A stretch of DNA of 64,000 nt from Hyparrhenia diplandra (Eukaryota > Streptophyta > Magnoliopsida > Poales > Poaceae), in contig JADLZK010009380.1 in assembly GCA_015847255.1 (NCBI GenBank), positions 62,001 through 126,000 on the forward strand. The letters run 5' to 3'. Positions 57,482 through 64,000 of the stretch are shown in pieces. The position numbers were made by a program, and so were the translations under genes. Each line of letters begins with the position of its first letter. Positions within the stretch are counted from its first letter, which is position 1. The notes below the pieces were generated by a model. It worked only from the letters and a program-made list of their open reading frames with translations. It had not been told where the DNA came from and searched no databases.

Positions 57482-59990
57482 ATGGATTTGAACAAACGCA
57501 AGCTTAATATCCTGTCATGGAATGCACGCGGTCTAGGTGACTCGGACAAGTGCTCATTGGTGCGTAATGCTATTTGTGACGCTAACCCCTCAATCATTTG
57601 CCTTCAAGAAGCTAAACTCTCAGACATAAACTTCTTTAAGGCGAGGTCGTTCCTGCCATCCTCCATGGCGTCCTCTTTCGTTTTCAGCAATTCCCCTCTC
57701 TGATCGACGGTTCACTTGGTCCAACAACCAGCCACAACCTGTTCTTGCCCGGCTAGACGGCGTCTTCACCAACAAGAAACGAGTTGGACGTGCTCTTCCC
57801 GGTCACCTCGCTCTCCTCCCTGGCGCGTCCAACCTCGGACCACTGGCCTCTTCTCCTTTCTGCATCCACCTCCATCCCCAAAGCTTCCTTCTTTCGGTTA
57901 GAAAATTACTGGCTCAGGCACCAGACCTTCCTTCCCTCTGTGATCCCGGCTTGGCAACAGGTACCGACAAGGGCTGACGCGACTGACAACTGGCCGCGTG
58001 CATCAAGGCGACGAGAACGGCAGCAAAGGTTTGGGCGCGGTGTACCAGGGCACCATCTCTAACCATCCACAATTGTCGTTTCATTATCCAATTATTTGAT
58101 TACTTCGAAGAATCGAGATTGCTGTCATCTCAGGAGCTACAGGTCAGGCAATGGGCAAGATTGGAGCTAGAGAAAGCCATCAAGGACTTGGCGGCATACT
58201 GGAAGCAACGGAGCAAGCACAAAGCTATCAGAGAAGCCGACGCGAACACGGTGTTCCACCATGCCCAAGCCACGCAACGTCTAATTAAGGCACAACCTCA
58301 TCAGGATGGTGCGTGTTGGGGGACGGAGATCGTCTTCTTCAAGTCGGTGATTGGTGTGCCCGGAGCTTCAACACCCTTAGCTCTGGAACTGCTGTTCTCT
58401 GGAAGGGAGGCTCCAAACGCCTCCATCTCGGGTCCTTGCTCTGAAACGGAGGCAGCTGCAGCTCTCAGGGCAATGAACAGGAACAGCGCCCCAGGCCCCG
58501 ACGGCTTCGGACCGGCGTTCTACAGGGCTGCCTGGCCGAGTATCAAGGAACAGGTCATGGACTTCCTCAACGAGTTCCATAGGGGAGAGGCACAACTGGA
58601 CGCATCAACCGATCGCACATGGTCCTCATTCCTAAGAAGATCGGGGCAGTCGATGTCGATGCCTTCAGACCCATCTGTCTCCAGAATTGTTGTCTCAAGA
58701 TATGATCCTCACAAAGATCCTTACGTCAAGGCTCCAGAGCGAAATAACGAAACTGATTGACATCCACCAGACAGACACTTTCATATATGCAGCTGAACTG
58801 ATCCAAGTATGCCACAAGAGGAGAAAGCCAGCGATCGTGCTGAAACTGACTTTGCCAAAGCTTTTGATACTGTCTGTTGGGTCGGGCTGCTCCGAGTTCT
58901 TCGAGCCAGAGGGTTCGATGAGGTTTGGGTAAACTGGATGCACGAGATCCTCAGGACTTCTAAATCAGCAGTCCTTGTCACCGGTTGCCCGGGTCCATGG
59001 ATACAATGCAAAAGAGGGCTGCGTCAGGGTGACCCAATCTCACCATACCTCTTCTTGCTGGTAGAAGAAACTCTGCAGTGCATGATTACAAGCAGTGGCG
59101 CCATCCAACATCCTACAAATGCGGCGGTCAGCCTGAAAGGAATCCTCGATCAGTTTGCGTCCTTCTCGGGTCTTCACATCAACTACGCAAAGAGCACCCT
59201 GGGCCTATCCACGTGGAGGACACAGTAGCAGTTCAGGTGCTCGGTTGCAGAAGAGAGGGGTTCCCTCAACCTTATCTAGGGACAATCAGCGTTCATTCCT
59301 TACATTCAGAAGGCAGACAGGCACTTGGGGCATCGTGGCAAGCTCACTTGCTGAATCCGATGGGGAGTAATGATAAACTTCGTGCTTGACGCTCATGAGT
59401 GCCATCCCACTGTGCTACTGCAGTACGACAAGAGGCGAAGGGCCTTCCTGTGGTGTGCGGACAAGTCGGCCCTCGGTGTGCAAGCCAAAGGAATTCGGCG
59501 GGCTAGGCATTGGCATTAAAGATCTGGGGATCCACAACATCAGCTTGCTCGTCAAACTGTTGCAAGCTTCACCAACCGCAGTGTTCAGCATGGGCCCAAT
59601 GGGTGCAAGGCCGGGCGTCCATCTCAGCTCGACATCCATGGTGATCATTGGGAGGTGCTGCGCTCCCTTCTCCCGCTGCACCAAGCTGCACCAAGCTACC
59701 TCAGTTCAGATTGGAGATGGACGGACTGCCTCCTTCTGGAACGACGTCTGGCTCGGGGATGAGGCCCTCGCCGACCTTTTCCCAGCACTGCACAGCCACT
59801 CCTCACTCCAAGATGCATCCGTCAGAGAGATGTTCAGCGCCGGGGTTCAGCAGTCACTTGTGCCGAGGGTCAGCAGGAGGGCTCATGATGAATGACGTCC
59901 AACTCTCGGACGAGGCCGATCTTCGAGTCTCATCATTCACAAACTCAAAGGGATCCCTGGACACCTCGGCAATCTATGGACTACTCATGG
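57482..59990 (+). mobile_element. L1-type LINE ORF2, degenerate
   Basis: Domains in order: endonuclease start LNILSWNARGLGDSDKCSL and IICLQEAKL; FTWSNNQPQPVLARLDG; linker RQWARLELEKAIKDLAAYWK; reverse transcriptase pieces NSAPGPDGFGPAFYRAAWP, DFAKAFDTVCWVGLLRVL and GLRQGDPISPYLFLLVEE; then INYAKSTL and a zf-RVT-like FGGLGIGIKDLGIHN. The stretch that should carry the YADD active site is deleted: ILDQFASFSGLHINYAK follows ETLQCMI directly. Many frame changes. An immobile relic, same orientation as the 55.3-kb fragment. Confidence 0.85.
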
Positions 59991-60728
59991 CTCGGGGAGA
60001 CGATGAGACAGTGAACACAGCGATCGGGGCCGGCGGTGAAGGTGAACAAGTCCACGGCACGTCGTCGTGGCCGTGGCCGTGTGCAGTGCGGGTTGCCGAA
60101 CCTGTCTGGGACTGGGACCCACCCACCCACACTTCCAACAAGTCAAACCAAACCACCTCTCACTATCGCACGGATCTCGAGGTGATGTGCTTCGATGTGA
60201 TGGATGGGCATGAAATTTTTGGAGAGAAGTTCCTCCTGCATGGGCGTTTTAGAAAACAAAGCGGTACTGACTAAAGCAGAACGAAATATATCGTAAGGAG
60301 CAACCCTCCTCTTCTTGTGCGAGATTGCAAGGGTTCCAAAGAGATCCGCTCTCTCAATCGCCAGTGCGCATGTCTCAGGATGGAGAGAGCCAAAGGTGCA
60401 AAATATTAATTTAATTAATTGACTACCTTTAGATTTTTCATCAAACTTGAAACTCCTAATAGTAGTTGCTCGTTGTGTCTTTTTTTAAGAAGGATTTGTA
60501 TATATATAGGGAGAAAAAACTCCCTAATTTCACAAAAACTAGCAATACGGTACCAATTAATGTTGCAACTTCCACATATATCCATTGTTTTAAACATGAA
60601 TTAAAGCCCATTAATGAATACATTGGGCTTTTGAAATTTTAGAATTTTTGTATATGGGTGGTTTCTCCTTTTTTTTCGTAGGAGTCTCCGCATCTACCTA
60701 CTCTTTTTTTTTAGGCGAAAACATCCAC
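59991..60728. other. Flank of the LINE relic
   Basis: No gene is recognised. The GC content drops sharply near 60390. Short T-runs lie at 60481 and 60671. Confidence 0.35.
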
Positions 60729-61127
60729 CAACTCCGCAAGCAAAGATTGGTGGTTCGACCGGATTCGGCTTCACCGCGACGGAGGATGCTATCGTCGGCT
60801 CCACCATCGTCGTCTCAACCACGGATAGTGATCGACGGATGGACGTTCAACGACTTCTTCGCTTTTGCGACATCGGCGTCTTCTGCAGTCCACCTCAACG
60901 ACGGGGTTTCTTCCGGCTTTGGTGCTTCAGGTTTGGTGGCGGCGGTCTTCGACGGCGGGCGGTTGCCGCCCGGTGTCCGTTTGGAAGGGTCTAAGGACCG
61001 CTTTGTAATTTCCTTATTTTTTGGGGTCCTTGTAGATTATAGGCGGGGTAGCTGTCATACGTATCCTTATACGGTGTACTTGTATTGCTTTTCCCTTAAT
61101 TAATACGGGTATGCTTTATCAAAAAAA
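60729..61127 (+). mobile_element. 5'-truncated LINE with poly(A) and target duplication
   Basis: About 400 bases ending CGGGTATGCTTTATC and an A-run, flanked by AAAACATCCAC at 60718-60728 and 61128-61138. The 3' part (TTTGTAATTTCCTTATTTTT, then TTAATTAATACGGG) has the look of a rice LINE 3' UTR. Its upstream half is GC-rich and open but encodes no clear domain. Confidence 0.65.
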
Positions 61128-61282
61128 AAAACATCCACAAATTAGCGGTTTATGAATTTTTGGACGGATCTAAACGCAGAGCCTATAATATAACTCTGAA
61201 TTATAATTAATGGCGACTCCCATACAACAATATGCATTCGTCTTAGGCGTTCATCTATTTTTTAGACTAGCATCCATCCGTA

Positions 61283-61599
61283 CTCCCTCCGTCTTAAAAT
61301 AACTTGTCTTTTTTGATTTTTTTAATTTATGTTTGACCATTCGTCTTATTCAAAAGTTTTGTATAAATATTATTTATTTTGTTATGACTTAATCTAACAT
61401 TAGAAATACTTTAATAATAATTTAGCTACTTTATCATTTGTATAAAATTTTTAAATAAGACGAATGGTTAAACATAAAATTTAAAAGTAAAAAACGATTT
61501 AGCTACTTTATCATTTGTATAAAATTTTTAAATAAGGCGAATGGTTAAACATAAAATTTAAAAGTAAAAAACGACAAGTTATTTTAAAACGGAGGGAGT
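61283..61599. mobile_element. Stowaway MITE with a 77-bp internal tandem duplication
   Basis: Flanked by TA (61281-61282, 61600-61601). Left end CTCCCTCCGTCTTAAAATAA; right end is its complement with one difference. Inside, TTTAGCTACTTTATCATTTG through AAAAAACGA occurs at 61421-61497 and 61498-61574 with a single base change. Confidence 0.92.
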
Positions 61600-61651
61600 A
61601 TTTTTTGTGTTTGTGATCGGGTTCGCGTGGATGAGACATATAGCTGTGAAG

Positions 61652-62134
61652 TGTTAGTTAAATGGCTATGTTGTTTTCTTAATCATCAAATGGCAACGGT
61701 TTTGATCTAGCCCGAGATGCGTGAAAGCCGTGAAGATTGGCTAATTAAGCGTCGTTTGTACCATTACAGTGTGTGGAGGTTTCTAGTGCTCGCCGGAGGA
61801 CATGGCGTATGGCCGTGGAGCGGTGTCAGCAACGTGCGTGACAAGGTAGCCGTGGACGATCCAGAAGACGGTGAGCAGCCCAAGCAGCCCGGTCCAGGAA
61901 GGAGAATAGCAAATACAAAGGCCCACAGTGGGTTCATTGATACGCTTGCAGGCGTGAAAGGGGATGACCCCCTGTACTTATTCGTGAGGCGAAGCCGGGG
62001 AACGGCATCGATGTATTGAACCATATTCGAATTCTAAACACAAAGCAAGCTGCCCTCCGCAGCTGGCGTGCTTCCCTTTCCCCTCTTCCAAGTTCTTCCC
62101 CGATTCCTCCTGTTCTACTGCTGTGCTTCTCACA
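61652..62134 (+). repeat. Candidate 5' LTR of the gypsy-type element
   Basis: Starts TGTTAG and ends CACA just before a primer-binding-like site. The left edge is a guess because the 3' LTR lies outside the window. A 100-residue open frame inside (61717-62019) matches no family. Confidence 0.4.
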
Positions 62135-62355
62135 TTTGGTATCGGATTAGCCACCGTTCCTTGGATTTCCGCTCGTAGGATCGATCAATAGACACACGGC
62201 TCGGTAATAAGTCGAGTTGGATTCAGTTCTCGAGTTCGATTCGCTCTAAATCCATCCAACGTCATTGATCCGGTGTTCGATTCACTCTGGATCGTTCCAA
62301 CCGAGATCCTCTGTCTCACGATCACTTTACACGGCGACAGAAGAAGTGCGGCGTC

Positions 62356-63805
62356 ATGGATCCGGCCCAGAAGATGATCCTCGACGAGATCCGCGCTCTC
62401 GGCACACGCTTTGATGGCGTCGAGCGCCGATTCGACGAGTTCGAGAAGCGGTTCGACGACGAGGCCAGCGCTGCATCGACTCGCCTGGAGAAGCTGGAGG
62501 GTGCCGCCAAGGTGTTCGACGAATGGCGCTCCGGTGTCGACGGTCTCATCGACGACCTCACGGGGACATGAAGAAGCTGAACTCCATCAAGCTCGAGGTC
62601 GGGAAGATCTCGAAGTTTATGGAGCGATCCATGGTGGACGGGCCATCCGGGTCATCGGGTGTCTTCGCCACGCGGCCAAAGCGCCCTCGATCCGCCCAAG
62701 TATGCGTCGGCTCGGCGTCGCCACACTTTCTACGGGTCGACACCAAGGTGAACGCCTCGCCTCGCCGACACACCGTCGGCGAGGGCGCGTTCCACGGCCG
62801 CCCAGCGCCCATCTGCGGGAACCACGGCCACAACGCCCCCCGCGCACCACGCCGTCGGTCGGGGTGGTTTCGGAGTGGTTTACACTCGAAATCACCACTT
62901 TCGGCATGGTGCGTCCTTGTGTCCATCTCCTCGTCCCCTTCCGATACCTCCCCTCGTCCACCTACATGCGTATCTGCGGGTCGTCATTGGGAGTCCACTC
63001 ATCAGGGTGATAGCGGGGGCGGTCACATGGGGAGAGTTCCCAAATTTGATTTCCCTCGATTTGAGGGGGGGGATCATCCAAAACTCTGGATCAAAACAGC
63101 TGTCATTACTTCCGTTTGTATGAGGTAGAAATGGAGATTTGGGTTGATGCGGCTACTATGCACTTTGGGGGTGTGGCTAAGAGGTGGTTGTCGTCCATAG
63201 AGGAAGAGATTGAGTCCATGTCGTGGGAGGAATTCACTGCTTCTCTGCTCACCCGTTTTGCCAAGGATGAGCATGAGCTCCTGATGCGTCGTCTGTTTCA
63301 GATACGCATGACAGGGTCTGTTGATGAGTACATTTCCCAGTTTGTCGCTCTGGTTGATGATCTCAAGTCCTACACTAAACACCCTGACCACTGTCTTTAC
63401 ATTCAACGTTTCATTGAGGGGTTGCGCGATGATATTAAAGCTGCTCTGCTGATTCACTGGCCTTCCACTCTAGATACTGCCTGTTTGTTGGCTCAGTTGC
63501 AGGAGGAAGCGACGGCGGGCAAGCGCCAGTACCGGCGTTTTGATGGTGGTCTTCCAACAAGACAAACGTGGCAGGGGAATTCTGCTGCTCTTACTCCACC
63601 ACCGGCCAAGCCTGTACCTGCTGAAGCTCGTCGACCACAAGGTGCAGCACCGGTCTCTGCCGAGGCCAGGTTTCAGGCTCTTCGTTCTGCCAGGCGTGCT
63701 CAGGGTTTATGCTTCAAATGCGGCGCCAAATGGAGCCGAGCATCGCCGCCTGTGGAAATCTGCAATTCACGGTACGAGGAACTGGCGGGACGTTTTTGCC
63801 GATGA
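62356..63805 (+). pseudogene. Retrotransposon gag, frame-disrupted
   Basis: Begins MDPAQKMILDEIRALGTRFD with a coiled-coil-like ERRFDEFEKRF. It continues in a second frame as KKLNSIKLEVGKISKFMER and FDFPRFEGGDHPKLWIK, then from 63128 in a third as YEVEMEIWVDAATMHFGGVA, LTRFAKDEHELLMRRLFQIR and YIQRFIEGLRDDIKAALL, as in plant gypsy gag. The zinc knuckle starts CFKCGAKW, but its His and last Cys fall out of frame. Breaks lie near 62570, 63105 and 63740. Confidence 0.8.
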
Positions 63806-64000
63806 GGATGAAGAAAGCAGAAGCTGAACCACCTTCTCACGTACACTCACAAGTGATGGTGCATCTGTCATTTGCAGCAACTACAGGAGCCTCTTCCAAC
63901 AAATCCTTTTGCTTTTCTGGCATGATTCAGGGAATATCATTGAACATTCTTGTAGATTCTGGCAGTACACATACCTTCTTGAGCTCTTCAGTGGCTGCTC

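Larger units (their letters stand above)
61652..64000 (+). mobile_element. Ty3/gypsy-type LTR retrotransposon, 5' part
   Basis: Order: candidate LTR, primer-binding site TGGTATCGGAT at 62137 (close to the initiator-Met form TGGTATCAGA), a leader, gag from 62356, and a protease active site ILVDSGSTHTFL at about 63950. The rest of pol is beyond the window. Gag is disrupted by frame changes, so this copy is probably inactive. Confidence 0.75.

Noticed and set aside
61717..62019. A 100-residue frame inside the candidate LTR
   Set aside because: No family match, and LTRs often contain chance frames.

Overview
The window looks like nuclear DNA of a grass, most probably an Oryza species (rice or a wild rice). 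The reasons are spliced genes with GT-AG introns, very GC-rich 5' coding exons set in AT-rich introns, TA-flanked Stowaway MITEs with CTCCCTCCGT-type ends, and dense LTR, LINE, MULE and Helitron debris. No tRNA, rRNA, operon or CRISPR array was seen. Species cannot be told from the sequence alone.

Layout. (1) 0.25-5.2 kb, minus: a seven-exon MACPF-domain gene of the CAD1/NSL1 family, with a Stowaway MITE in intron 2. (2) 8.1-12.7 kb, plus: a GDSL lipase gene split by a 2.66-kb solo LTR, running straight into a 5'-truncated GT61 glycosyltransferase. (3) 14.8-22.8 kb, minus: a Helitron-like element with a hairpin-CTAG 3' end and a triplicated 5' end. It holds a Ulp1-type protease fragment, a nested MULE-MITE and exon fragments of at least three unrelated host genes (receptor-like kinase, P4-ATPase, casein kinase 2 alpha). 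(4) 23.5-27.2 kb, minus: a divergent CBP60-like (calmodulin-binding protein 60) gene. (5) 29.2-30.4 kb, plus: the first three exons of an R3H-domain gene. (6) 33.5-34.6 kb: a second MULE-MITE. (7) 38.8-48.5 kb: several Helitron 3' ends, and a 6.4-kb Helitron with PIF1-type helicase remains and an exon resembling RNA polymerase III subunit RPC3. (8) 49.2-49.9 kb: a long Stowaway-like element. (9) 51.9-55.3 kb, plus: a further Helitron-like unit carrying exons of NAA15, the NatA auxiliary subunit. (10) 55.3-61.1 kb: LINE pieces around a small MCA1-like gene with a repeat-rich promoter. (11) 61.3 kb: a Stowaway MITE with an internal duplication. (12) 61.65 kb to the edge: the 5' part of a Ty3/gypsy-type element.

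The genes do not form a pathway. The unifying theme is gene-fragment capture by one Helitron-like family whose copies share a TCTTTA... 5' end and, in two copies, a hairpin followed by CTAG at the 3' end. Single-base indels, often in homopolymers, interrupt many otherwise conserved frames. Some may be assembly errors, so intact-versus-pseudogene calls should be read with that in mind. All family assignments come from remembered family sequence patterns, not from database searches.
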